Below are positions 16,599 to 25,487 of a stretch of 64,000 nucleotides of DNA, piece by piece; position 1 is the first letter of the stretch, and each line of letters begins with the position of its first letter. Below the pieces are notes generated by a model, which was not told the DNA's origin, ran no database searches, and worked only from the letters and a program-made list of their open reading frames with translations. Position numbers and translations under genes: made by a program. Source of the DNA: Saprospiraceae bacterium (GTDB lineage: Bacteria; Bacteroidota; Bacteroidia; Chitinophagales; Saprospiraceae); contig JAHBTW010000004.1 in NCBI GenBank assembly GCA_019638385.1, forward strand, positions 124,001 through 188,000, written 5' to 3'.

Positions 16599-19034
16599 CT
16601 ATTCACTCCGCAAACTTTCCACCGGATTGGCCAGCGCCGCCCGCACACTTTGAAAACTCACGGTAAAAAATGCGATGACAATAGCCGCCGCGCCGGCCAG
16701 CGTAAACATCCACCACTGCAATTCGATGCGGTAGGCAAAATCGGCCAGCCATTGACTCATGGCCCAGTATGCCATCGGCGAAGCAATGACGGCGGCGATG
16801 AGTACCAATTTCAAAAAGTCTTTTGCCAAAAGACCGGTAATGCCCGCCACACTGGCCCCCAGCACTTTGCGGATGCCGATTTCTTTGGTGCGCTGTGCAA
16901 TGCTGAGCGTAGCGATGCCGAACAGGCCGAGGCAGGCGATAAAAATAGCCAACCCGGTAGCGATGCCGACCAGTTGGCTCAGGCGGCTTTCGGCGCGGTA
17001 TTGCCGGTCAATGTTATCGTCGAGGAAAGCGTAGTTGAAGGCTTGTTCGGGCGCTACTTTTTGCCAGGCGAGGCGCAGGGCGGAAATTGCTGCAGGCAGG
17101 TTGTCTCCGGCAATTTTGACGGAAATTTTTGGATTGGGCGTATCGTTTACCGACCAGTCCGACGCGATGCGCAGAATACCGATGGGATCGGCGGCCATCA
17201 CGAGGGGTTGCACCGCTGTATGCAGGCTTTCAAAATTAAAATCCTCCGCAATGCCAATGACCTGAAAATCGCGGAACGGCTCGGGCATTTGCCGGCCGAT
17301 TTCTACCCCGAATTGTTTGGCGTAAGCCTCATTCACGATGACTGCTTTAGCGTCCGATATATTTTCTTTTGAAAAATTGCGCCCTTCCGCCGGCGCCATA
17401 CTGTGCAGCGGCAGGAAGCGGTCGTCCACCCCGTTGAGCATAAAACTTCTGAATTTTTCAGTGGACGGCTCCGTATATCCGACACTCATCCAGCCGGGTG
17501 TGCCGAAGGTGTGCGCCGACATGGCCAGATCGCGGAAAGCAGGTTGGCCGCTCAACTCATCGCGGAGCAGCGCCAGTACTTTTTTGCCTTCTTCCCATTG
17601 TTCGCTGAGCCTTGCGCCGGAGCGTTTGTACGCCAGAGCCACTACTTGCTGTTTGTCGTAGCCGAGGTTTTTGTTTTGCAAATAGTGCATCTGCCGCAGC
17701 ATCACCACCGTACTGGTAATGAGCAACACGGAGAGGATAAACTGGAAACCGACCAACCAGCGCAACACGGTATGCCGGTCGTTGCCGCTATCGGAGAGGA
17801 TGCCGCGCAGGGTCATGGCCGGTTTGAAGCCCGACAACACCAGCGCCGGGTATATGCCCGAAAGGAAACCGGTGATGAGCGCCAAGGCCGGCAGCAGGAG
17901 CAAAGTTTGCAACGAAACATCGAGCGTTAATTGCTTGTCGGCCAGGTTGTTGAAAAATGGCAAGGCGGCTCGCGCCAGTCCCCAGCCCAGCAACACCGAT
18001 ACGCCGGCGGTGAGGATGGCTTCGTTCCAAAACTGCGTCATGAGTTGCCACCGCGTAGCGCCGTTCACTTTGCGCACGCCTACTTCTCTGGCCCGCGCCA
18101 CAGAGCGGCCGATGGCTAAGGTGGTAAAATTGATGCCGGCCAGTAAGAGTATGAGCAGCGCAATACCCGCCAAAATAAAGGGATAGCGCCGGTCGCTCAC
18201 GGGTACAATGCCGAGTGGGAAGTCTTTATTGAGGTGAATATCGGTGAGCGGCTGAAAGCCCACGAGGTATTCGCCGGGTTTGTAATCCTGAGCCACTTTG
18301 CCGTCCACGAAGGGAGCGAATTTGGTTTCGAGTTCCTGTACCTTATTGGCCTCATCCAGCAGGACGTAGGTTTCTACGAGCACGTTGGTCCAACTCGTTT
18401 TGGTCTCTTCCGGCATCCGCGCTGCGCCTTTGGCAAAGGGGATGATGATGCCGTATTGAATACTCGAATTCCCGGGCGCTTTTTCGATCACGCCCGTGAC
18501 GGTGTAATAAGTCCATTCGCCGTCGGTTTGCAGCGGGAGGGTTTGGCCGATGGGAAAGGGATCGCCGAAATATTTGAGGCCGACGGCTTCGGTGATGACC
18601 GCCGAATGCAGATCGTTCAGTACATCGTCTGCTTTGCCCCTGAGTAGTTTAAAATCAAAGACTTTGAAAAAAGAAGGCTCGGCGAAATGCACTTCTTCCA
18701 ATTCGGAAAAATTGCCCTTTTTCGCCAGGGTGTTCGTGGTATAATAGCGAACTACCTGCCGGATTTCGGGAAAATTATCCTGCAACTCCTGCCCCAGCAC
18801 CACCGGCGTGACGGTGTTGAAAAACACATCGCCTTTGAAGTGTTCTTTCACCCAGGCGCGATATACGCGGTCGGCGTTGCTATGAAACCGGTCGAAGGTC
18901 CATTCGTCCCATACATACAACGATAAGAGCATGACCACCGCCGTTCCGATGGACAGGCCGATGATGTTGATGAAGCCGGCACCTCTGTGTTTCAGGAGGT
19001 TGCGCAGGGCGATTTTAAAATGGTTCTTCCACAT
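16599..19034 (-). CDS. FtsX/MacB-type ABC transporter permease 5
   Basis: 811 aa. MWKNHFKIALRNLLKHRGAGF leads into the first helix (NIIGLSIGTAVVMLLSLYVW). The first FtsX domain has INFTTLAIGRSVARAREVGVRKVNGATRWQLMTQF, the only copy with VNGAT instead of LG; the last has AQRTKEIGIRKVLGASVAGITGLLAKDF. The first periplasmic domain contains the longest acidic loops of the set. A 99-bp spacer rich in hairpins separates it from permease 6 upstream. Confidence 0.93.
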   Translation of the reverse strand: MWKNHFKIALRNLLKHRGAGFINIIGLSIGTAVVMLLSLYVWDEWTFDRFHSNADRVYRAWVKEHFKGDVFFNTVTPVVLGQELQDNFPEIRQVVRYYTTNTLAKKGNFSELEEVHFAEPSFFKVFDFKLLRGKADDVLNDLHSAVITEAVGLKYFGDPFPIGQTLPLQTDGEWTYYTVTGVIEKAPGNSSIQYGIIIPFAKGAARMPEETKTSWTNVLVETYVLLDEANKVQELETKFAPFVDGKVAQDYKPGEYLVGFQPLTDIHLNKDFPLGIVPVSDRRYPFILAGIALLILLLAGINFTTLAIGRSVARAREVGVRKVNGATRWQLMTQFWNEAILTAGVSVLLGWGLARAALPFFNNLADKQLTLDVSLQTLLLLPALALITGFLSGIYPALVLSGFKPAMTLRGILSDSGNDRHTVLRWLVGFQFILSVLLITSTVVMLRQMHYLQNKNLGYDKQQVVALAYKRSGARLSEQWEEGKKVLALLRDELSGQPAFRDLAMSAHTFGTPGWMSVGYTEPSTEKFRSFMLNGVDDRFLPLHSMAPAEGRNFSKENISDAKAVIVNEAYAKQFGVEIGRQMPEPFRDFQVIGIAEDFNFESLHTAVQPLVMAADPIGILRIASDWSVNDTPNPKISVKIAGDNLPAAISALRLAWQKVAPEQAFNYAFLDDNIDRQYRAESRLSQLVGIATGLAIFIACLGLFGIATLSIAQRTKEIGIRKVLGASVAGITGLLAKDFLKLVLIAAVIASPMAYWAMSQWLADFAYRIELQWWMFTLAGAAAIVIAFFTVSFQSVRAALANPVESLRSE

Positions 19035-19036
19035 GA

Positions 19037-19133
19037 TAGTTCTTTTTTAGCTTCGACCACGCCTCGGCGTGGCGCGAGCTTCGAGTCTGCTTGCAAACTC
19101 GAAGCTCGAAGCTCGCGGCTCGAAGCTGATTCG
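19037..19133. repeat. Spacer between permeases 5 and 6: CCACGCC/GGCGTGG hairpin with CTCGAAGCTCG words
   Basis: TTAGCTTCGACCACGCCTCG and GGCGTGGCGCGAGCTTCGAG form a hairpin; then AACTCGAAGCTCGAAGCTCG repeats follow as a second arm. Non-coding. Confidence 0.7.
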
Positions 19134-21569
19134 TCATTCACTGCGTAAACTCTCCACCGGGTTCGCCAGTGCGGCCCGGATGCTTTGAAAACTTACGGTA
19201 AGAAATGCAATGACAATGGCCGCCGCGCCGGCCGGTACAAACATCCACCACTGCAAATCAATGCTGTAGGCAAAATCGGCCAGCCACCGGCTCATGGCCC
19301 AGTACGCCACCGGAGAGGCGATGACAATGGCGATGATGACCAATTTCAAAAAATCTTTGGCCAGCAGGCCCGTGATGCCCGCCACGCTCGCGCCCAGCAC
19401 CTTGCGGATGCCGATTTCTTTAGTGCGCTGCTCGGCGGTAAACATGGCCAGCCCGAAGAGGCCGAGGCAGGCGATGAACACCGCCAGCAAACCGAAACCC
19501 TTACAGGTGTTGGAAAACCGGTTCTCATCTTCATAAAATTGAGCGAGGCTTTCATCAAACCATTGACCGGCGAAGACCTGCTCAGGATATACTTCGTCAA
19601 AGGTTTTTTGAATGGCCGCCACCGTTGCAGGTAAATTGTCCGGTCTGATTTTGAGACCGGCATTGTAGTAGAATTCTTTTCGGGCGCCGATCAGCAGCGG
19701 TTGTACGGGCCGATGCACGGAGTGCGCGTGAAAATCTTCCACCACCCCCGAAATGGTCACCCGCCTGCGGCCGCCCATTCTCAGCTCTTTCCCGATGACC
19801 TCCTCGGGGTCGGAGATATTGAGCCTTTTTAATAACATTTGATTGACCACTACATCCCGCAGGGTATCGCCCGGTGAAAACCACTGCCCGGCAACCAATC
19901 GCAACCCGTAAGTTTGTTGGTAATCTGCATCCGCAAATTTGAGCGAGAGGTTAAACGGGGCATCTTCGGCGCTTGCGGGGAAGGCGAAGTTGGTATCCCA
20001 GGTATTGCCCGACGAAGGGTGATCGGAGCAGAAGCTAAGATGCTCCACGGCCGGTATTTGCAGCAGTTGTTGTTTGAGCGCCGACAGTTGGAGCAGACTG
20101 GCGGTATCGTTGTTGAAATAAAAAGTATAGACTAAGTTTTTATTGAACCCCAGGTCCTTTTTTTGGATGTAATCCAACTGCCCCAGCGTCACCATAGCGC
20201 CGATAACGAGCGCTACGGCGATGGAGAATTGCAGCACCACCAAGCCTTTTCGCACCGTTGCCCGGCTGGAACCGCGTCCGGCTATTTGATTTTTCAATGC
20301 CTCCACCGGGTTGAATCCGGCCAGAATCATGGCGGGGTAAAATCCGGCCAGCAGCGTCACCGACATGGCCGTGAATATCAAAAAGGCCCAGGTAATGGGC
20401 AGCGACAAAAACGGCGCTTCCGGGGGCACTTGCGAGACGTACTGCAGCAGCGGCAGGCATACTTGCGCCAAAAACAACCCTGCGGTGACGGAGATGAGGG
20501 TGAGCACGGCGGTTTCGGCCATGAACCGACGCACCAATTGCTGCCGGCTGCCGCCCAGCGTTTTGCGCACGCCCACCTCCTTTGCGCGCTGCGTAGCCTG
20601 TGCCGTGGCGAGGTTGATGAAATTGAAACAGGCCATCACCAATACCAACAGCCCGATGAGCGACAATACCCGCAGTCGGCTTTTGGTCATGGTATGGCCG
20701 TAGGGCGTGCCGAGGTTTTCGTCGTAGTGAAGCTCGGAGAGCGGTTGCAGGCGATGCACTTTTTTCGAGTTTTTATACCGGTTGCTTTCGCCGTATTCCT
20801 GTTCGCCCACTTTGGCCAGCACGGCAGACGCCGCCTCCCATTGTGAAGGGGCTTTGAGCAGCGCGTACGCCTGATTGTTGGAGCTGCAACTGCCCCATTC
20901 ATCCTGCCCGGAATAAAAAAAGAGGTGGCCGTTGGCTATGAGCGTAGGGTAAGAAATGAGCATTTCGATGGGCAGGTCGCAGTCGGCGGGCAGGTCGGCT
21001 ACCACGCCGCGCACGGAGATGGCCACGAGGTTGTCAATGAGCAGCGTTTGGTCCAATGCCTGCTGCCAGGCGCCGAAACACTTATCCGCCATGCTCCGGG
21101 TCAACACAACCGAACCGGCATCAAGGAGGGCCGTTTCCGGGTCGCCGGCCAGCCATTGCATATTGAAGATTTTGAAAAACGAGGGCTCTGTAAAATACGA
21201 GATGCGCCCCGTTGTGGTGGCGAATTTGGCGATCGGCGCCCCGCCGGCCGGGTTGGGCACTACCACGGTGGGCCATACCTCCCGCACTTTGGCAAAGGTT
21301 TCAAATTGTGTTACTGTCTCCTGTATGGCCGCCATCGCCGGAATCGGCACGCAGGAACTCCAGGATTCTCCCTCCGGACCGCTTTCGTGCAGCACCACCC
21401 GCGCGATGCGGTCGTAGTGGCTGAAGTTTTTATTAAACCCCAGCTCGTAATGCACGATGCGGTAAATGAGCATCACAGCCGCAACGCCCACCGCCAGGCC
21501 GAGGATGTTGATGCCGGAATACACTTTGTTTCTGAAAATGGTACGAAGGATGATTTTGAGTGAAGTCAT
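19134..21569 (-). CDS. FtsX/MacB-type ABC transporter permease 6 (first gene of the left block)
   Basis: 811 aa from the ATG with complement at 21567-21569 (MTSLKIILRTIFRNKVYSG), which starts like the other copies; 23 further codons upstream are open but carry no membrane-entry pattern. First FtsX domain NFINLATAQATQRAKEVGVRKTLGGSRQQLVRRF; last domain EQRTKEIGIRKVLGASVAGITGLLAKDF. Upstream, instead of a short repeat spacer, there is a 217-bp region with a sigma-54-like promoter and paired GTCCG-N4-CGGAC sites. That makes this the likely first gene of a six-permease transcription unit reaching to 6077. Confidence 0.93.
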   Translation of the reverse strand: MTSLKIILRTIFRNKVYSGINILGLAVGVAAVMLIYRIVHYELGFNKNFSHYDRIARVVLHESGPEGESWSSCVPIPAMAAIQETVTQFETFAKVREVWPTVVVPNPAGGAPIAKFATTTGRISYFTEPSFFKIFNMQWLAGDPETALLDAGSVVLTRSMADKCFGAWQQALDQTLLIDNLVAISVRGVVADLPADCDLPIEMLISYPTLIANGHLFFYSGQDEWGSCSSNNQAYALLKAPSQWEAASAVLAKVGEQEYGESNRYKNSKKVHRLQPLSELHYDENLGTPYGHTMTKSRLRVLSLIGLLVLVMACFNFINLATAQATQRAKEVGVRKTLGGSRQQLVRRFMAETAVLTLISVTAGLFLAQVCLPLLQYVSQVPPEAPFLSLPITWAFLIFTAMSVTLLAGFYPAMILAGFNPVEALKNQIAGRGSSRATVRKGLVVLQFSIAVALVIGAMVTLGQLDYIQKKDLGFNKNLVYTFYFNNDTASLLQLSALKQQLLQIPAVEHLSFCSDHPSSGNTWDTNFAFPASAEDAPFNLSLKFADADYQQTYGLRLVAGQWFSPGDTLRDVVVNQMLLKRLNISDPEEVIGKELRMGGRRRVTISGVVEDFHAHSVHRPVQPLLIGARKEFYYNAGLKIRPDNLPATVAAIQKTFDEVYPEQVFAGQWFDESLAQFYEDENRFSNTCKGFGLLAVFIACLGLFGLAMFTAEQRTKEIGIRKVLGASVAGITGLLAKDFLKLVIIAIVIASPVAYWAMSRWLADFAYSIDLQWWMFVPAGAAAIVIAFLTVSFQSIRAALANPVESLRSE

Positions 21570-21632
21570 TTTGCCCCTTGTTTTGTCTCTGGTTGCAAGC
21601 AGTTGCTTGAAGCATTCAATCTTGGGTACAGG

Positions 21633-21650
21633 TTCCAAGTTTTATGCCAA
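21633..21650 (-). promoter_or_regulatory. Candidate sigma-54 promoter for permeases 6 to 1
   Basis: Minus strand reads TTGGCATAAAACTTGGAA: a -24-like TGGCA and a -12-like TTGG with the correct GG-N10-GG spacing (consensus TGGCAC-N5-TTGC, so the -12 pair is GG, not GC). It would start transcription near 21622, about 53 bases before the start codon. This is an inference from pattern only. Confidence 0.4.
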
Positions 21651-21703
21651 ACCAACTGTAGTTTGAAAATCAACAACTTATAAAAGGGCAATTCATTCAA
21701 GGC

Positions 21704-21743
21704 GTCCGGTATCGGACAGGGGTGTACGCAAATCGGACAGGGG
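21704..21743. promoter_or_regulatory. Paired palindromic sites (GTCCG-N4-CGGAC), possible enhancer-binding sites
   Basis: GTCCGGTATCGGAC (21704-21717) is a perfect inverted repeat with a 4-base centre. ATCGGACAGGGG at 21711-21722 recurs at 21732-21743, 21 bp away, so the two sites lie on one face of the helix. They are 55-110 bp upstream of the sigma-54-like promoter, the usual distance for activator sites. Confidence 0.45.
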
Positions 21744-21786
21744 AAGAACCATCCCTGATTTTCGATACCGAAGCGGTTGTAAACGT

Positions 21787-22308
21787 TTACGGGCGCAATT
21801 TGCCCTGACTTTGCAGCGCGCCCAGCAAGGTGGCGTCGTTTCTTTTGTCTTCAACGGGCGAACCGGCCAACGTGCCCGGATAGCCCAATTCTAATTTCGC
21901 TTTGTTGGGGCCGTAAATCAAGTTTTCCAACGTGATGGACTCGAAACAAGCAGAGCTCATAATAGACTGCATGCAAACTCCGATGAAAATGATCTCTCCG
22001 TTTACCGTCACCGCAAAGGGCGTGCGAGGGGCAAGGTCTTTGATGTTCTGAGCAGACGTTCCCTGAAATTCGAGAATAAAAGACGATCGGTTGTAAGAGA
22101 CAATTCCGTCATTAGTCACCAAAGGCGTACTTTCCAATACCGCAGAATTCGATTCAACGGCGCATGTTCCATCGCTGCGCCAGGCAAAGGTTTCCAGTCC
22201 GAATATTTCTACCCGGCCGTCAATAGCCGGTGTTTTGAGCGTCTCTTTATCACAGGCGGAGGAAAGCAGTAGCATTGCGATCAAGGAGAGCAGTGGAATG
22301 TTTGCCAT
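21787..22308 (-). CDS. Small lipoprotein of unknown function
   Basis: 173 aa from the ATG with complement at 22306-22308: MANIPLLSLIAMLLLSSACDKET is a lipoprotein signal peptide with lipobox SSAC (Cys19). The upstream in-frame extension to 22443 is basic, lacks a signal and overlaps repeat DNA, so I reject it. The mature part is beta-rich, with a possible cystine pair (GTCAVES, GVCMQSIMSSACFES) and no motif I recognise. It sits between permease block one and a MITE-like element and may be an accessory surface protein of the transporter locus, but that is positional inference. Confidence 0.6.
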   Translation of the reverse strand: MANIPLLSLIAMLLLSSACDKETLKTPAIDGRVEIFGLETFAWRSDGTCAVESNSAVLESTPLVTNDGIVSYNRSSFILEFQGTSAQNIKDLAPRTPFAVTVNGEIIFIGVCMQSIMSSACFESITLENLIYGPNKAKLELGYPGTLAGSPVEDKRNDATLLGALQSQGKLRP

Positions 22309-22369
22309 GATGTTGTGTTTTTTTTTCAAAGACGGGACAGAAAAGGAAACCGTTGGCGGGAAGTGGAAA

Positions 22370-22427
22370 AGTTCCCACAATAGCTGCTCGCAGCGGTGAG
22401 TTCCACTCGCGGCTCGTAGCTCGCCCA
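22370..22427. repeat. AGCTGC/CTCGC words before the MITE-like element
   Basis: TAGCTGCTCGCAGCGGTGAG and CTCGCGGCTCGTAGCTCGCC, members of the spacer repeat family, lie against the left end of the element at 22428. Confidence 0.5.
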
Positions 22428-22792
22428 GGCGCATTGGCGTCAACCTTATTTTTAAATACGCATAGTGCGTTGATAATCAATACAAACCCAAGGCAACTCC
22501 AAAGGAGTTGAATACGATTAGCCCCGGATGCCTGACCGCAGTCAGGTATCCGGGGTAAATAGCAAATCGTGCGGCAACCCTGAAGGGGTTGAATTTTTGA
22601 TACGTGCATGATATTCAACCCCTTCAGGGTTGCCCGCCATTTTCGTTCATACCCCGGATTGTCATCCGGGGCTAATCACATTGAAGCCCTTTAGGCTTCT
22701 TCGTAGCTCATTCAACCTATCTTTGGTTGACACTTTCCACGCTTTATTAGATGCTTACGCATGTATTTTTTTTAAGTTGACGCCAATGCGCC
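22428..22792. mobile_element. MITE-like element with perfect 17-bp terminal inverted repeats
   Basis: 365 bp. Left end GGCGCATTGGCGTCAAC (22428-22444); right end GTTGACGCCAATGCGCC (22776-22792), an exact inverse. Inside are several palindromes: CAACCCTGAAGGGGTTGAAT against ATTCAACCCCTTCAGGGTTG (22575-22637), and TAGCCCCGGAT against ATCCGGGGCTA. No open frame of useful length is present, so it cannot encode its own transposase. A diverged partial copy lies at 33754-33972. Both copies lie against CCACGCC-type spacer repeats. Confidence 0.75.
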
Positions 22793-22799
22793 CCAGGCG

Positions 22800-22853
22800 T
22801 GATCGCGGCTCGCAGCTTGAAAGTTAGAAGGTCACCCGAAGTGACCGCCTAAC
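22800..22853. repeat. Right flank of the element: palindrome ending at the permease 7 stop
   Basis: TGATCGCGGCTCGCAGCTTG, then GTTAGAAGGTCAC...GTGACCGCCTAAC (about 22825-22852), ending directly at the stop codon of permease 7. Confidence 0.65.
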
Positions 22854-25310
22854 CTATTCACTTCGCAGCGACTCCACCGGGTTCGCCAGCGCCGCCCGGA
22901 TGCTTTGAAAACTCACGGTGATAAAGGCAATGACAATGGCCGCCGCGCCGGCCAGCGCAAACATCCACCAGCGCAACTCAATGCGGTACGCAAAATCGGC
23001 CAGCCATTGATTCATGGCCCAGTACGCCAGCGGCGAGGCAATGACAATAGCGATGAGCACCAATTTCATAAAGTCTTTGGCCAACAGGCCCGTGATGCCC
23101 GCCACACTCGCGCCCAACACTTTGCGGATGCCGATTTCTTTGGTGCGTTGCTCGGCGGTGAATAGCGCCAGCCCGAAAAGCCCGAGGCAGGAAACCAACA
23201 CGGACAACAGCCCGAAAATGCCCGCGATTTTCCCGAGGCGGCGCTCAGCGCTGTACATCCGGGCAAAAGAATCGTCGAGGAAGCGGTAGCTGAAGGGTTG
23301 TTCTGTAGAGAGGCTTTTCCAGTTTTTCTCCAGCGCTGCAATCACCGAAGCGGTGGCCGCGCCTTCGTACCGAAAACTCGCCAGACCGGTAGAGCGCCCC
23401 AGTTGCATGCTCAGCGCGCCGATGTTGTCGCGCAGGCTCGACCAGTGAAAGTCTTTTACCACTCCGATGATTTCAAATTCGGTGAAATCTTCCGGGCGGG
23501 GAGCGCCTTGCAAATTGGCACTGAGCGAGTATATCTTTTTGCCAATCGGGTCGTCGAAGCCGAACAGGCCGGCTGCGGTTTCATTGATGATCACGGCCAT
23601 GCTGTCCGTCACGCGGGCCGGATCGAAGGAGCGGCCCTGCACTAATTCCATACCCAGTGTGGGCAGGTAGTCGTTGTCCACTTGCCAGCGCTGCATGCTC
23701 ACCGACTTGTCTTGCTCCATGGAGCGATTGCTGGAAAAAATTTGGCCGCTTCGGCTCGACGGCACCGGCAGATAACTTGATACCGTCCCGTTTTGTACGG
23801 CGGGATGCCGGAGCATTTCTTCTTTGAGCGTATAAATTTTGTCGCCTAAGGCATAAGCATCGTCCACGATGATGACCTGACTTTTTTCAAAGCCCAGCTT
23901 TTTGTTCTGGATGAAATTCAGTTGTGCAAAAACCAACGTAGTGGCAATGATGAGGACGATGGAAACGGTAAACTGGAATACCACCAGCGTGCTGCGGAAG
24001 CCGCCGCCCCGCTTCAGACCGGCCACCTGCCCTTTCAACACTTTCAGAGAGTCGAAAGCTGAAAGGAAAAAGGCCGGATAACTGCCTGCCAACAGCCCCA
24101 CCCCGACTGCGCCGCCGGCTAAGGCCACCCAAAAAACAGGGTTGCCCCAGGGCATGGCCAGTTCCCGCCCTGTGAGGTCGCGATACCAGGGCATGGCCAG
24201 CGTGGCCATCAATACCGCCAGCACGACCGCCAGGGCCGAGATCACGAAAGACTCGGACAGAAATTGACCGATGAGTTCTTCCCGCCGGCCGCCGAGTACC
24301 TTGCGCATACCCACTTCACGGGCGCGACCGGCCGAGCGGGCGGTGGAGAGGTTCATAAAATTGATGCAGGCGATGAGCAATATGAAGGCTGCGATGGCGC
24401 TGAAAATCCAGACGTAGCGTATGCTGCCGTTGACGGCCAGCTCCGCCACGAGGTCGGAGTGCAAATGGATGTCTGTCAGATTTTGCAGATAGTAGCGGGC
24501 GTATTGGCCGGATGCTGCCAAATCCTCTACCGTTGCTCCTATGAGTTGTTGGGCCGTGATGGCAATTTTTTCAGCGGAGAGCTTTTCAAACTTTGCGCTG
24601 AACGCCGCCAGGTCCGTTCCCGGCCGCAGCAAAAAGTAGGTCTGAAAATTATTGCTCGCTACCCAGAAAGGCGGGGAGTTTTTCACTTCCTCGTTGCCGT
24701 TCATGGAGAGCAACAAGTCGGCGCGAAAATGGGAGTTGACGGGCATGTCTTCAAACACGGCGGTTACTTGCCGCCGCTCTTCGTTTTCCAGCACCAAGGT
24801 CTGGCCGAGCGCCATTTGCGGCGAGGAGAAATACTTTTCGGCCCGGCTGCGCGAAAGCGCGAGCGTCATGGGCTGCGTGAGGCAGGTGCGGGCGTCGCCT
24901 TCGAGCATTTGGAGCGGGAATATTTCAAAGAAGGCGCTGTCCACCGTGAGCACATTGTCCTCGCGAATGTTTTGCTGCGCCATGCCCTCGCGTTTCACCA
25001 AATAACTCCCGTATTGGCGGAAGCGGCACCAGGCCTGAATTTCGGGCAACTCCTGTCCCGCTTCGGGCGCCATGATGGACGAGGCCACGGCCAATTCCAT
25101 GTGGTTGCCGCCGAAATTGATGTCGGCTACCGGCCGTACAATCCGGTCGGCCTGCGGGTTCCAGCGATCATAGCTCAACTCATGCGCCACAAACAGTACG
25201 ATGAGCAGACAGGCTGCCACGCCGAGGGCCAGGCCAAAGATATTCAGCCCGGAATACAGCGGCGTCTTCCGGAGGTTGCGCAATGCGATGGTAAGATGGT
25301 TTTTTAACAT
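22854..25310 (-). CDS. FtsX/MacB-type ABC transporter permease 7
   Basis: 818 aa. MLKNHLTIALRNLRKTPLYSG, first helix NIFGLALGVAACLLIVLFVA. First FtsX domain NFMNLSTARSAGRAREVGMRKVLGGRREELIGQF; final domain EQRTKEIGIRKVLGASVAGITGLLAKDFMKL. The second periplasmic half has a longer insertion near the FEIIGVVKDFHWSSL motif than its paralogues. It is the last gene of the right-hand block of four permeases, and the MITE-like element begins 62 bp beyond its stop. Confidence 0.93.
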   Translation of the reverse strand: MLKNHLTIALRNLRKTPLYSGLNIFGLALGVAACLLIVLFVAHELSYDRWNPQADRIVRPVADINFGGNHMELAVASSIMAPEAGQELPEIQAWCRFRQYGSYLVKREGMAQQNIREDNVLTVDSAFFEIFPLQMLEGDARTCLTQPMTLALSRSRAEKYFSSPQMALGQTLVLENEERRQVTAVFEDMPVNSHFRADLLLSMNGNEEVKNSPPFWVASNNFQTYFLLRPGTDLAAFSAKFEKLSAEKIAITAQQLIGATVEDLAASGQYARYYLQNLTDIHLHSDLVAELAVNGSIRYVWIFSAIAAFILLIACINFMNLSTARSAGRAREVGMRKVLGGRREELIGQFLSESFVISALAVVLAVLMATLAMPWYRDLTGRELAMPWGNPVFWVALAGGAVGVGLLAGSYPAFFLSAFDSLKVLKGQVAGLKRGGGFRSTLVVFQFTVSIVLIIATTLVFAQLNFIQNKKLGFEKSQVIIVDDAYALGDKIYTLKEEMLRHPAVQNGTVSSYLPVPSSRSGQIFSSNRSMEQDKSVSMQRWQVDNDYLPTLGMELVQGRSFDPARVTDSMAVIINETAAGLFGFDDPIGKKIYSLSANLQGAPRPEDFTEFEIIGVVKDFHWSSLRDNIGALSMQLGRSTGLASFRYEGAATASVIAALEKNWKSLSTEQPFSYRFLDDSFARMYSAERRLGKIAGIFGLLSVLVSCLGLFGLALFTAEQRTKEIGIRKVLGASVAGITGLLAKDFMKLVLIAIVIASPLAYWAMNQWLADFAYRIELRWWMFALAGAAAIVIAFITVSFQSIRAALANPVESLRSE

Positions 25311-25317
25311 GATGGTA

Positions 25318-25487
25318 CTATTTTTAGCTTCGAGCTTTTAGCTACGAGCTTTGAGTTTCGAGCAGGTTCATGGCTTTTTAGTTTCGTGTTTCGAGTTTCG
25401 AGCGTAACGTTGGCAAACTCACCGCTCGAAGCTCGCGGCTTGTTTTACAAGGTAAGTTAGGAGGTCACTTGAAGTGACCGCCTAACC
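25318..25487. repeat. Spacer between permeases 7 and 8: AGCTTCGAG words and a perfect palindrome
   Basis: Starts with TTTTTAGCTTCGAGC words repeated several times. It ends with GTTAGGAGGTCACTT-G-AAGTGACCGCCTAAC (25456-25486), arms of 15 bp with one G/A difference, finishing one base before the stop codon of permease 8. Confidence 0.8.

Noticed and set aside
21787..22443. Longer start (22443) for the small lipoprotein
   Set aside because: The first 45 residues lack a signal peptide, while the ATG at 22308 gives a standard lipobox.
22250..22618. 122-aa minus-strand ORF across the MITE-like element
   Set aside because: It covers terminal repeat and palindromes and overlaps the lipoprotein start in another frame.
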